Positions 34,201 through 43,089 of a stretch of 64,000 nt of DNA are shown here, in pieces. Position numbers and translations under genes: made by a program. The DNA is taken from contig NZ_VINQ01000004.1 of NCBI RefSeq assembly GCF_008369105.1, positions 124,001-188,000 of the forward strand. Direction: 5' to 3'. Position 1 is the first letter of the stretch. Every line of letters begins with the position of its first letter. This DNA comes from Aquicoccus porphyridii. GTDB taxonomy: Bacteria > Pseudomonadota > Alphaproteobacteria > Rhodobacterales > Rhodobacteraceae. Below the pieces are notes generated by a model, which ran no database searches, was not told the DNA's origin, and saw only the letters and a program-made list of their open reading frames with translations.

Positions 34201-35844
34201 ATGACAATGTTCGAAAGGAAACGGGCGCCAGGCCCGGATCGCAAGATGCCTGCACGCGGCGCGTTGCGGCGCTGGCTGTGCGGCTTCGGGCGGGACGAAA
34301 GCGGCGTGATGATCGCCTTTTCGATCTTCTTCCTTTTGATCATCCTGATGGTGGCGGGCATCGGCGTGGACCTGATGCGGTTCGAGATGACCCGCACCCG
34401 GCTTCAGGCGACGCTGGACCGGGCGGTTCTGGCCGCCGCCGACATGCAGCAGCCGCGCGATCCGGCCGAAGTGGTGCAGGATTATCTCGAAACGGCCGGG
34501 CTGCACGATGTGACGCTGGACACGCCGAACGTGTCGAGCGGGACCAATTTCCGCATGGTCGACGCCAGCGCCTCGATCCCGATGCGCACCCAGTTCATGC
34601 ATATGCTCGGGGTCAGCGAGTTGAGCGCCCCGGCGCTGGCCGGGGCCGAGGAGCGGATCGACGGGATCGAGATCGCGCTGGTGCTCGACATCTCGAACTC
34701 GATGAACTGGAACGACCGGTTGATCAATCTTCGGCCCGCGGCGCGCGATTTCATCGACACGGTGATGGCGCTGGCCGAGCCGGGCCATGTGGCGGTGTCG
34801 ATCATTCCCTACAACACGCAGGTCAACGCGGGCGCGGCGCTGTTGCGGCATTACGATGTCTCGACCGAGCACGACTATTCGCATTGCGTCGATTTCGAAG
34901 CGGCCGATTTCAACTCGACCTCGCTGTCGCCCACCGCGCCGCTGCAACGGACCGGGCATTTCGACTATTTCACCTATGCCAGCGGCACCTGGCCGCCCGC
35001 GGCGGGTGACATGCCGATGCCGGTCTGCCCCACCCGTGCGGGCAGCGATATCACCGTGTTCGAGACCGACCCGGCGGCGGCACGCGACAAGATCGACGCG
35101 CTGACCGCCTATGGCAACACCTCGATCGACATCGGCATGAAATGGGCGATGACGCTGCTCGATCCGGGCACGCGCGGGGTGATTTCCGACATGATCGCCG
35201 ATGGCGATGTGCATCCCGACAATTTCGGCCGTCCGGTGGATTACGACGAACCCGATGTTCTCAAGGTGATCGTGGTGATGACCGACGGGCAGAACACGAC
35301 GCAATACATGCTGCCCGCCGACCGGCGCGACGGGCCCTCGGATATCTGGTATCATCCGGCCAGCGACACGGTGTCGGTCTACATGCCGCGAAGCGGGCCG
35401 GATTATTTCTGGCTGAGCGACGAGGCATGGCACGACGCGCCGCGCGGCAATCACACCGCCGACCCGGACGAGGCGATCCGGCTGAGCTATCCCGAGCTTT
35501 GGGCCTTTCGGTCGGTGGCGCAGAACGCGCGGTACCAATATGGCCCGGCCTATTCGGCCAATGGCAGCAGTTTGGGTGCGGCGTGGTCGGACTGGTATTC
35601 GACCCTGCCCGAAACGCTTTCGGGTGCGCAAAAGGACACAAGGCTCCAGAATGCCTGCGGCACGGCCAAGTCCAGCGACGTGATGATCTATGCCATCGGG
35701 TTCGAGGCGACGGCCAACGGCAACGACCAGTTGCGCAACTGCGCCAGCTCACCCAGCCATTTCTTTGATGCCGACGGGGTGGACATATCGGACGCGTTCC
35801 AGGCCATCGCCGCGTCGATCGCGCAGTTGAGGCTGACCCAATGA
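34201..35844 (+). CDS. TadG-like protein with vWA domain, cassette copy 1
   Basis: 547 aa. A short basic N-terminus is followed by one membrane helix (about residues 34-56, preceded by FGRDESG), the Tad/Flp pseudopilin-like anchor. A von Willebrand A domain follows with the metal site DISNS at 163-167 and VVMTDGQNTT further on, ending in DGVDISDAFQAIAASIAQL. Most of the protein lies outside the inner membrane. The start is uncertain (34171, 34201 or 34207). Its stop overlaps the next gene by four bases. It is a paralogue of the gene at 37170. Confidence 0.85.
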   Translation: MTMFERKRAPGPDRKMPARGALRRWLCGFGRDESGVMIAFSIFFLLIILMVAGIGVDLMRFEMTRTRLQATLDRAVLAAADMQQPRDPAEVVQDYLETAGLHDVTLDTPNVSSGTNFRMVDASASIPMRTQFMHMLGVSELSAPALAGAEERIDGIEIALVLDISNSMNWNDRLINLRPAARDFIDTVMALAEPGHVAVSIIPYNTQVNAGAALLRHYDVSTEHDYSHCVDFEAADFNSTSLSPTAPLQRTGHFDYFTYASGTWPPAAGDMPMPVCPTRAGSDITVFETDPAAARDKIDALTAYGNTSIDIGMKWAMTLLDPGTRGVISDMIADGDVHPDNFGRPVDYDEPDVLKVIVVMTDGQNTTQYMLPADRRDGPSDIWYHPASDTVSVYMPRSGPDYFWLSDEAWHDAPRGNHTADPDEAIRLSYPELWAFRSVAQNARYQYGPAYSANGSSLGAAWSDWYSTLPETLSGAQKDTRLQNACGTAKSSDVMIYAIGFEATANGNDQLRNCASSPSHFFDADGVDISDAFQAIAASIAQLRLTQ

Positions 35845-36383
35845 GCCGGTTGACCCGCCTTCCCCGCGCCCTGCGCCGGTGGCGCCGCGACGAGCGGGGC
35901 ACCGCGACGGTGGAATTCGCCATCATGTTCCCGATCTTCGTGACGCTGTTCCTGTCATCGGTGGAACTGGGCATGATCATGTTCCGTCACGCGATGCTGG
36001 AACGCGGGCTTGACCTCGCGGTGCGTGATATCCGGCTGGGCACCGGGACGAACCCCGAGCATGACACCATCAAGGATGCGATCTGCAATTTCTCGGGGGT
36101 CTTGCCGCAATGCACCGACAATCTGCGGCTTGAAATGATCCGCATCGACCCGCGCGCCTTTGCCGCCCCGCCCGCCGAGGGCGATTGCATCGACCATTCC
36201 GAAGAGGCCATGCCGGTGCGCAATTTCCTGCATGGCGGTTCGAACGAGATGATGCTGCTGCGCGCCTGCTACGTGTTTTCGCCGGTGATCCCGACATCGG
36301 GGCTTGGCTATTACCTCGAGGTCGACGGCGCGGGCAATGCCGCGATGTTCGCCACCTCGGCCTTTGTGCAGGAGCCCCGGTGA
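35841..36383 (+). CDS. TadE-like minor pseudopilin, cassette copy 1
   Basis: 180 aa. The N-terminal TadE signature is RDERGTATVEFAIMFPIF, leading into a membrane helix (about residues 19-42), then HAMLERGLDLAVRDIRLGTG. The periplasmic part has several cysteines (AICNF, PQCTDN, GDCIDHS, RACYVF) likely to form disulphides. TadE-type proteins are minor pseudopilins of Tad/Flp pili. It overlaps both neighbours, so translation is coupled. Closely similar in layout to the protein encoded at 38801. Confidence 0.88.
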   Translation: MSRLTRLPRALRRWRRDERGTATVEFAIMFPIFVTLFLSSVELGMIMFRHAMLERGLDLAVRDIRLGTGTNPEHDTIKDAICNFSGVLPQCTDNLRLEMIRIDPRAFAAPPAEGDCIDHSEEAMPVRNFLHGGSNEMMLLRACYVFSPVIPTSGLGYYLEVDGAGNAAMFATSAFVQEPR

Positions 36384-36946
36384 TGGCGATGACAGCGATG
36401 CAACCGATCCGCCGACTGCGCCTGTTCCGGGCCGAGCAATCCGGCACGGTCACGATCGAGGCGGTGATCATGCTGCCGATCCTGTTCTGGGCGTTTTGCG
36501 CGCTTTACACCTTTTTCGACGCCTACCGGTATACCAGCATCGCGCACAAGACCGCCTATACGATCTCGGACGCGATCTCGCGCGAGACGAACCCGATCGA
36601 CGACGCCTATCTCGACGGGCAGCACGGGCTGATGTCGTTTCTCACGCGGTCTTCGAGCACCCACCGGATGCGGGTGACGGTGGTGCGTCATGATGCGAAT
36701 GAAGACGAATACCTGGTCGAATGGTCACAGGTGCGCGGCCCGGTCACGGCCCATCCGGAAGGCGATGCCAGCGCGCTTGTCGATCAATTGCCGACGATGG
36801 TGGACGAAGAGCGGATGATCGTGGTCGAAACATGGTCGGACTATGAACCGCCGTTCAACATCGGACTCGCCGACACCACGATCCAGACCTTCGTTTTCAC
36901 ACGACCGCGCTTTGCCCCACAGGTCTTGTTCGACGCAAGCACCTGA
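36383..36946 (+). CDS. TadE/TadG-like membrane-anchored protein, cassette copy 1
   Basis: 187 aa starting MAMTAMQPIRRLRLF. The pseudopilin-type segment is EQSGTVTIEAVIMLPILFW, a membrane helix at about residues 20-44, followed by DAISRETNPID and a periplasmic part with VEWSQVRGPV and VVETWSDYEPPF. The start codon shares one base with the preceding stop (TGATG). A hairpin follows at 36954. It pairs with the protein encoded at 39345 as the third member of the duplicated cassette. Confidence 0.86.
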   Translation: MAMTAMQPIRRLRLFRAEQSGTVTIEAVIMLPILFWAFCALYTFFDAYRYTSIAHKTAYTISDAISRETNPIDDAYLDGQHGLMSFLTRSSSTHRMRVTVVRHDANEDEYLVEWSQVRGPVTAHPEGDASALVDQLPTMVDEERMIVVETWSDYEPPFNIGLADTTIQTFVFTRPRFAPQVLFDAST

Positions 36947-36953
36947 GCGCGGA

Positions 36954-36975
36954 GCGGGGGCCTTCGGGCCCCCGC
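36954..36975 (+). terminator. UUCG-tetraloop hairpin after cassette copy 1
   Basis: Perfect 9-base-pair stem GCGGGGGCC / GGCCCCCGC closed by TTCG, 8 bases after the stop. It lacks a T-run but is very stable and separates the two cassettes. Confidence 0.65.
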
Positions 36976-37169
36976 GACTTCGGGCAATTCGGGCGGGAAT
37001 GTGGCGGCAGCACCCCGGCTGCCCCGAAAATGCCTTGAAAACCCGCCGCATTCTCCCCGTTTCAACCGCAATCCGCCCCCATTTTCGCCCTCTTCCATGG
37101 CTATGGATTAACCAATGACCCGCCCGGAAAAGGGTCCGGCTGCATGGGTGCCAGTAGATGGGACAGTGA

Positions 37170-38804
37170 ATGAACAGGCTCTCGGGAAATGCTCGCTCCG
37201 CCCCGGACACATGCCGGTGCCGCAACGACCGGCTGGGCGCGCGGATCGGCCGTTCTGCCCGCCGCTTTGGGCGTGACGAGGATGGCGTTCTGGTGGGTTT
37301 CGGTGTCTTCCTGATCCTGATGATGCTCATGGTCGGGGGGCTGGGCGTCGATATCATGCGCTTCGAGCTGACCCGTTCGAACCTGCAACACACGCTCGAC
37401 CGCGCGGTTCTGGCCGCGGCCGACCTCGACCAGGAACTCGATGCGGAAGGCGTGGTGAACGACTATTTCTACAAATCCAATCTCAGCGGATACCTGACCT
37501 CGGTGACGGTCGACCAGGGGCTGAACTACAAGGAAGTGTCGGCCACCGCTGAAATGGAGATGAACACGCAGATCATCCACATGATGGGGATCAACTCGCT
37601 CCAGGCACCGGCGGCGGGCGCGGCGGCGGAAAGCGTGGACGGCGTGGAAATCTCGCTCGTGCTCGATATCTCGGGGTCGATGAATTCAAACAGCCGGATG
37701 ACCAACCTGCGGGTCGCCGCCAAGGATTTCGTGGGCACGATGCTCAATTCCAGCCCGGAAGGCGATGTGTCGGTTTCGATCGTGCCCTATGCCACGCAGG
37801 TCAATATCGGCCCGACCCTGGCGCAGCATTTCAACCTCACGGACGAGCATGACTATTCCCATTGCGTGGACTTCAGCTGGTGGGATTTCAACACGACCAC
37901 CATTTCGACCATCGACAGCCTGCAGCGCACCGGCCCGTTCGACCCTTGGTACACGGCGGAAAGAAACCTCAGCCTGCCGGTCTGTTCCGAGAACCTGAAT
38001 GCCGAGGTCCTCGCCTATTCGATGAACCAGGCAACGCTTGAAAGCTACATCGACAATCTGGGTGTGGGCGGCAACACCTCGATCGACCTGGGGGTGAAAT
38101 GGGGGGCGGCCCTGCTCGATCCGACGATGAACCCGGTGGTCAACGACATGATCAGCGACGGCGATGTCGACGCGGCCTTCGCGCATTTGCCCACACCCTA
38201 TGACGATGACGTTCTCAAGGTGCTCGTGGTGATGTCGGACGGTGAGAACACGGCGCAATACTATCTCAACGATGACTACCAGGACGGCATGACCGACGTG
38301 TGGTATTACGAGGGCTATGTAAGTGGCACCTACCGCCGGATCTATTCGATCAAAAGCGGTGCGACCTACTATTACAAGCAACCCAGCGGCAGCAACGCCT
38401 ACTGGTATTCGCCCTATTACGGCCTTGAGCCCTTTGGCGGCAGCGACGCGCAGCGCCTGAGCTTTCCGCAGCTTTTTCACCAGGCTTCGAACCGCTATAT
38501 CGCCTATGAGCTTTACGATGGCATCTGGAGCAGCTCCTACGCGAGCAGCTATTGGCGCAGCTATGCCTACAGCTATGTGGGCAGCAACACCAAGGACAGC
38601 CGCACCGATGCGATCTGCCAGGCGGCCAAGGATTCCGGGGTGATCATCTTCACCATCGGGTTCGAGGCGCCGTGGGGCGGGCGGAAGGTACTGCAAGCCT
38701 GTGCCAGCTCGCATGGCCATTATTTCGATGTGGACGGAATCGAGATCAGTGATGCCTTTGCCTCGATCGCGTCGTCGATTTCGAAGCTGAGGCTGATTCA
38801 ATGA
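37170..38804 (+). CDS. TadG-like protein with vWA domain, cassette copy 2
   Basis: 544 aa, paralogous to the protein at 34201. The membrane helix lies at about 40-62 after FGRDEDG. The vWA metal site is DISGS (166-170), and VVMSDGENTAQ is near 353. The C-terminal DGIEISDAFASIASSISKL matches copy 1. It differs in a tyrosine- and serine-rich stretch (residues about 364-470), including IWSSSYASSYWRSYAYSY. The ATG follows a short leader with weak GGGACAGTG. Its stop overlaps the next gene by four bases. Confidence 0.86.
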   Translation: MNRLSGNARSAPDTCRCRNDRLGARIGRSARRFGRDEDGVLVGFGVFLILMMLMVGGLGVDIMRFELTRSNLQHTLDRAVLAAADLDQELDAEGVVNDYFYKSNLSGYLTSVTVDQGLNYKEVSATAEMEMNTQIIHMMGINSLQAPAAGAAAESVDGVEISLVLDISGSMNSNSRMTNLRVAAKDFVGTMLNSSPEGDVSVSIVPYATQVNIGPTLAQHFNLTDEHDYSHCVDFSWWDFNTTTISTIDSLQRTGPFDPWYTAERNLSLPVCSENLNAEVLAYSMNQATLESYIDNLGVGGNTSIDLGVKWGAALLDPTMNPVVNDMISDGDVDAAFAHLPTPYDDDVLKVLVVMSDGENTAQYYLNDDYQDGMTDVWYYEGYVSGTYRRIYSIKSGATYYYKQPSGSNAYWYSPYYGLEPFGGSDAQRLSFPQLFHQASNRYIAYELYDGIWSSSYASSYWRSYAYSYVGSNTKDSRTDAICQAAKDSGVIIFTIGFEAPWGGRKVLQACASSHGHYFDVDGIEISDAFASIASSISKLRLIQ

Positions 38805-39343
38805 TCGACCGGTCCCGGGTCACACAGCGCGCGCGCCGCTGGCTGCGCCGCGAGGACGGCAGCGCGACGATCGAGTTCGCCATCCTCTTTCCCGTTTTCA
38901 TCATGATCTTTCTCAGCTCGGTCGAGCTGGGCATGATCACGCTGCGGCACGCGATGCTCGAACGCGGGATGGACATGGCGGTGCGCAATATCCGGCTGGG
39001 CACCGGCACGGCGCCACAGCATGACGAGATCAAGGCCGAGATCTGCGAGTTCGCCGGGGTGATCCCGGGCTGCGCAACGACCCTGCGGCTCGAAATGGTG
39101 CCGGTCAACCTGCGCACCGCGGTGAGCGTGCCCACCGATGTCGACTGCGTCGACACCTCCGAAGAGGTGCAGCCGGTGCGCGCCTTCGTCAACGGGCAGG
39201 AAAACGAGCTGATGATCCTGCGCGCCTGCGTGAAATTCGACCCGATCTTTCCGACCACGGGTCTCGGCAGGCAACTCAGGACCGACAGTGCCGGTCAGGC
39301 CGCGCTGGTGGTTTCCTCGGCCTTCGTTCAGGAGCCCGATTGA
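38801..39343 (+). CDS. TadE-like minor pseudopilin, cassette copy 2
   Basis: 180 aa, the same length as copy 1. It has REDGSATIEFAILFPVF, then a membrane helix, then HAMLERGMDMAVRNIRLGTG, and conserved cysteines (EICEF, PGCATT, VDCVDTS, RACVKF) in the same order as the 35841 protein. The strong similarity in length and motif order shows that the pair arose by duplication. It overlaps the vWA gene by four bases, and one base separates its stop from the next start. Confidence 0.88.
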   Translation: MIDRSRVTQRARRWLRREDGSATIEFAILFPVFIMIFLSSVELGMITLRHAMLERGMDMAVRNIRLGTGTAPQHDEIKAEICEFAGVIPGCATTLRLEMVPVNLRTAVSVPTDVDCVDTSEEVQPVRAFVNGQENELMILRACVKFDPIFPTTGLGRQLRTDSAGQAALVVSSAFVQEPD

Positions 39344-39344
39344 T

Positions 39345-39905
39345 ATGCTCGGACGGATCATCACATGGCTGAAGGCCTTTCGCGACGAAACGCGCGGCAC
39401 CGTCGCCGTCGAGGCCGCCATCATCCTTCCCATGGTGCTGTGGGGCCTGCTGGGAACCTTCGTCTATTTCGAGGGATATCGCCAGGCCTCGATCAACACC
39501 AAGGCGGCCAACACCATCGCCGACATGCTGTCGCGCGAAACCTCCGATATCACCCCGACATATGTCGACAACACCAAGGACCTGTTCGATCACCTCGCCC
39601 AGACCAACGACGCCACCAAGATCCGTCTTTCCGTGGTGCGGTGGTCGGACTACCACGAGAGTTTCCGGGTGGATTGGTCGCAAGAGCGCGGCAGCGGCCT
39701 CACCAGTCTGAGCCATGACGATATCCTCGGCTGGGAGTCGAAGCTGCCACAGGTGCCCAACCAGGAACGGGTCGTTCTTGTCGAGACCTGGAGCACCTAC
39801 ACGCCGCTTTTCAAGATCGGCATGGACCCGGTCGAGATCAGATCCTTTATCTTTACCCGGCTGCGTTTCAGTCCGCAGTTGAAGTTCTGCACGGATTGCA
39901 GTTGA
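39345..39905 (+). CDS. TadE/TadG-like membrane-anchored protein, cassette copy 2
   Basis: 186 aa starting MLGRIITWLKAFRDETRG. The pseudopilin-like segment TRGTVAVEAAIILPMVLWG leads into a membrane helix, then MLSRETSDITPTYVD and VDWSQERGSGL, which align with the copy 1 protein at 36383. The C-terminus ends LKFCTDCS, a two-cysteine tail that copy 1 lacks. Last gene of the second cassette; no other tad genes (pilin, ATPase, secretin) are nearby. Confidence 0.86.
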   Translation: MLGRIITWLKAFRDETRGTVAVEAAIILPMVLWGLLGTFVYFEGYRQASINTKAANTIADMLSRETSDITPTYVDNTKDLFDHLAQTNDATKIRLSVVRWSDYHESFRVDWSQERGSGLTSLSHDDILGWESKLPQVPNQERVVLVETWSTYTPLFKIGMDPVEIRSFIFTRLRFSPQLKFCTDCS

Positions 39906-40072
39906 TCCTGGCCTGAACCGGGTCGCATGGGTGGCCCGAGGCGCCCGGCGGTGATGGCGCGATCGAGGGCCCGCCCGTGCATCAGCGCACAGACCGCGCG
40001 CGCGGGTGGCGCTGGACGCACGACCCCCCCGGCCCTATCTCTGGATCTCACACGAACAGGATGGAGGGGACA

Positions 40073-40984
40073 ATGTCCATCAGACCGACAATCGAGACTC
40101 GCAAGGCCATGCCCACGACGGAAGGCGCAGGCGTGCATCTGCACCGTGCCTTCGGGTTTCAGGACCCGTCCGAACTGGACCCGTTCCTGCTCTTCGACGA
40201 TTTCCGCAACGAACGCCCCGAGGATTTCCTGCGCGGCTTTCCATGGCATCCGCATCGCGGGATCGAGACGATCACCTATGTGCTGGCCGGCGAGGTCGAG
40301 CATGGCGACAGCCTCGGCAACACCGGCACGCTCGGGGCCGGCTCCGTCCAGTGGATGACCGCCGGGTCGGGGATCCTGCACCAGGAGATGCCAAAGGGGA
40401 ACGCGCAAGGCCAGATGCACGGCTTCCAGCTGTGGGGGAACCTGCCGTCCAGCCTCAAGATGACGGCGCCGCGTTACCAGGACGTGCAGGGCAAGGACAT
40501 TCCCGAGGTGATCGACGATGACGGCACCAAGGTGCGCATCGTGGTCGGCGAATTCTGGGGCAAGCGCGGGCCGGTGGACGGGATCGCCGCCGATCCGCAA
40601 TACCTCGACATCTCGATGCCCCCGGGGGTGAAGAAGACCTTCAAGGTCGACACCTATCGCCGTGCTTTCGCCTATGTCTTTGCCGGTTCGGGCGCCTTTG
40701 CCGATGCCAGCGCGCCCTCGGGCGTGTTGCTGGAAAAAGAGGTGATGGGCGAAGAGGTCAATATCCGCGACATGTCGGGCAACCGCACGCTGATCCGGTT
40801 CGGAACCGGCGACGAGGTGACGGTGCAGGCGGGCGAAGAGGGTGTGCGCTTCCTGCTGATTTCCGGCGCACCGATCCAGGAGCCGGTGGCCTGGCACGGG
40901 CCGATCGTGATGAACACCCGCGAAGAGCTGCAAAAGGCGTTTCGCGAGTTGCAGAACGGCACCTTCATCAGGCCCGCGCATTAG
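40073..40984 (+). CDS. pirin family protein
   Basis: 303 aa bicupin. The N-terminal cupin holds the metal ligands in FPWHPHRGIETITY (about residues 57-70) and ILHQEMP, matching pirin's His/His/His/Glu iron site. Pirins act as redox-linked regulators or as quercetin 2,3-dioxygenases; which applies here is unknown. The ATG at 40073 follows GGAGGGG; the longer open frame upstream is not conserved-looking. A stable hairpin follows the gene. Confidence 0.9.
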   Translation: MSIRPTIETRKAMPTTEGAGVHLHRAFGFQDPSELDPFLLFDDFRNERPEDFLRGFPWHPHRGIETITYVLAGEVEHGDSLGNTGTLGAGSVQWMTAGSGILHQEMPKGNAQGQMHGFQLWGNLPSSLKMTAPRYQDVQGKDIPEVIDDDGTKVRIVVGEFWGKRGPVDGIAADPQYLDISMPPGVKKTFKVDTYRRAFAYVFAGSGAFADASAPSGVLLEKEVMGEEVNIRDMSGNRTLIRFGTGDEVTVQAGEEGVRFLLISGAPIQEPVAWHGPIVMNTREELQKAFRELQNGTFIRPAH

Positions 40985-41011
40985 CCCGCGTCGCGTCTGA
41001 TTGGAAACACC

Positions 41012-41047
41012 CGCGCCTGCCCGACGATTTTCGATCGGGCAGGCGCG
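41012..41047 (+). terminator. stable hairpin after the pirin gene
   Basis: Perfect 13-base-pair stem CGCGCCTGCCCGA / TCGGGCAGGCGCG with a 10-base loop containing TTTT, 28 bases after the stop. There is no downstream T-run. Confidence 0.65.
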
Positions 41048-41153
41048 ACACTGAAGCCCGCTTGCACTTGGCGCGGATGCGCACCCTAACGGGCCAGATG
41101 TTCTAAAATGTTCACGGTTGCACAGCGACCGGCGCGGGCGCTAAATCGCGCCC

Positions 41154-42416
41154 ATGAAACCCAAGATCCTGAGCACGCTGCCCGTTTACACCAGGCCCGA
41201 ATTCACGGCCGACCTCATCGCCGGGGTCACCGTGGCGTTGGTCGCGCTGCCGCTCAGCCTGGCCATCGCCATCGCCTCGGGCGCCGGGCCGGAAACCGGC
41301 TTCGTCACCGCCATCGTCGCGGGGTTCCTGATCTCCGCACTGGGCGGCAGCCGGGTGCAGATCGGCGGGCCGACCGGGGCCTTCATCGTCGTGGTTTACG
41401 GCGTGATCGCAGAGCACGGGATGGACGGCCTGATCCTCGCCACTTTCATGGCCGGGATCATTCTCGTCATCGGCGGGCAGTTGCGGGCCGGGCGGCTCAT
41501 CGCGCTGGTGCCGGAACCGGTGATCAACGGTTTTACCATCGGCATCGGGATCATTATCGCGGCGGCACAGCTCAAGGATCTGATGGGACTGTCGGTTGCC
41601 CATGTCCCGGCCGAGTTCATCGAGAAACTCGCCGCGCTCTGGGCCGCGCGCGAGAGCCTCAGCGGCGCGAGCCTTGGCATCGGCCTTTTGACCATGGGGT
41701 TGATCGTGGCGTTGCGCCGGACCTTTCCGCGCTTTCCGGGGTTGATCGTGGCGGTCGCGGTCAGTTCGGCGCTGGTGGCGTTATTCAACCTGCCGGTGGA
41801 CACGATCGAAGGCCGGTTCGGCGCGCTGCCACGCAACCTGCCCCTGCCCGCCCTGCCCGAAATCACCTATGAGCGGGTCATCGCGCTTCTGCCCTCGGCA
41901 CTGGTCATCGCGTTCCTCGCGGGGGTGGAATCGCTCTTGTCGGCCATCGTCGCCGACCGGATGATCGGCGGCGCGCACCGGCCCAACGCGGAACTCAGGG
42001 CGCAGGGCGTCGCCAACCTCGCCTCGGCGGCCTTTGGCGGGTTGCCCGCGACCGGCGCCATCGCGCGCACCGCGACCAATGTGCGAGCGGGCGGCAAGAC
42101 GCCGGTGGCGGGGATCGTGCATGCGCTCACGCTTCTGCTCATCATGTGGGTGGCGGCGCCGCTGGCAGGGAGAATCGCCATGCCCGCGCTGGCCGGCCTG
42201 CTGATCCTGACCGCGTGGAACATGAGCGAGCCGGAACGCTGGGGCACCTACATGCGCGGGCGCGGCTCGGATGTGGTGCTGCTGGTCTTGACGCTGGTGC
42301 TGACGGTGCTGGTCGATCTCACGGTGGCGGTGGGCACCGGCGTGGCGCTGGGCCTTGCGCTGCGCCTTGGGCGGCGTGGGGCGAAGGGCGGCGAATGGAC
42401 CCCGCGCGACAGGTGA
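41154..42416 (+). CDS. SulP family anion transporter lacking a STAS domain
   Basis: 420 aa with 10 or more hydrophobic segments. The SulP signature region is PEFTADLIAGVTVALVALPLSLA, followed by GGSRVQIGGPTGAFIVVVYG and a second repeat with AFGGLPATGAIARTATNVRAGG. SulP proteins carry sulfate, bicarbonate or dicarboxylates across the inner membrane. Most have a C-terminal cytoplasmic STAS domain; here the protein ends about 20 residues after the last helix. The substrate cannot be inferred. Convergent with the TetR gene, eight bases apart. Confidence 0.9.
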   Translation: MKPKILSTLPVYTRPEFTADLIAGVTVALVALPLSLAIAIASGAGPETGFVTAIVAGFLISALGGSRVQIGGPTGAFIVVVYGVIAEHGMDGLILATFMAGIILVIGGQLRAGRLIALVPEPVINGFTIGIGIIIAAAQLKDLMGLSVAHVPAEFIEKLAALWAARESLSGASLGIGLLTMGLIVALRRTFPRFPGLIVAVAVSSALVALFNLPVDTIEGRFGALPRNLPLPALPEITYERVIALLPSALVIAFLAGVESLLSAIVADRMIGGAHRPNAELRAQGVANLASAAFGGLPATGAIARTATNVRAGGKTPVAGIVHALTLLLIMWVAAPLAGRIAMPALAGLLILTAWNMSEPERWGTYMRGRGSDVVLLVLTLVLTVLVDLTVAVGTGVALGLALRLGRRGAKGGEWTPRDR

Positions 42417-42423
42417 TCGCCGG

Positions 42424-43011
42424 TCACGCCGATACCGACTTGCGCACCATGTCCCAATAAAGCGCCTCGACCTCTTCGAGCGACAACCGCCCCCCCGCCC
42501 GATACCAGGTGTTCACCCCGTTCAGCATCGCGATCACCGCATAGGTCACGATCCGTGGATCGGACACGGCGAACACGCCGGATTTCACGCCGTCGCGCAG
42601 GATCGTCTCCAACTCGTCCTCGTAGGCCCGGCGCAGCCTCTCGATCTCGGTGAAATTCGCAGGTTCGAGGTTGCGCAGCTCCATATAGGCAATGAACACC
42701 TCGTCGGGGCGCTCGATGTGGAAGCGGATATGAAAACGGGTGAAATTTTCCAGCCGCGCCATCGGGTCCGCGCCGGGCATCTCGGCCGCGCGCGCGGCCA
42801 GAAGATCGTTCAGGTGGCCGCGCATCAACTCGTAAAGCAGGGTCTGCTTGTCGGGCGTGTAATTATAGAGCGCGCCCGCCTGCACCCCCACCGCGCCGGC
42901 GATCTGGCGCATCGAAACGGCGGCAAAGCCGTGCCGGGCGAAAAGCCCCAGCGCCGCCGCGCGAATGCGCGGGCCTGTGATGTCGGAATGTGAACCTTGC
43001 GTGCGTGCCAT
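42424..43011 (-). CDS. TetR family transcriptional regulator
   Basis: 195 aa. The N-terminal helix-turn-helix is seen as AALGLFARHGFAAVSMRQIAGAVGVQAGALYNYTPDKQTLL in pieces (residues about 18-60, core IAGAVGVQAGALYNY). The C-terminal ligand domain contains FIAYMELRNL and NGVNTWYRAGGRLSLEEV, resembling regulators of acyl-CoA or fatty acid pathways. A TGAACA-AG-TGTTCA palindrome lies 15 bases upstream, so autorepression and control of the divergent lipoprotein gene are likely. Confidence 0.88.
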   Translation of the reverse strand: MARTQGSHSDITGPRIRAAALGLFARHGFAAVSMRQIAGAVGVQAGALYNYTPDKQTLLYELMRGHLNDLLAARAAEMPGADPMARLENFTRFHIRFHIERPDEVFIAYMELRNLEPANFTEIERLRRAYEDELETILRDGVKSGVFAVSDPRIVTYAVIAMLNGVNTWYRAGGRLSLEEVEALYWDMVRKSVSA

Positions 43012-43025
43012 GGGGCAAGTTTAAC

Positions 43026-43039
43026 TGAACAAGTGTTCA
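43026..43039. promoter_or_regulatory. TetR-type operator palindrome
   Basis: TGAACA-AG-TGTTCA is a perfect 14-base inverted repeat in the 78-base gap between the divergent TetR and lipoprotein genes, placed where a bound repressor would block both. Confidence 0.65.
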
Positions 43040-43089
43040 AATCAAACCCCGCGCTTGCGCCGCCCCCCGAGCTGCGGCAGGAAGGGAGC

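Noticed and set aside
34201-39905. Full Tad/Flp pilus locus
   Set aside because: Only TadE/TadG-type proteins occur; no Flp pilin, TadA ATPase, RcpA secretin or TadV peptidase is nearby.
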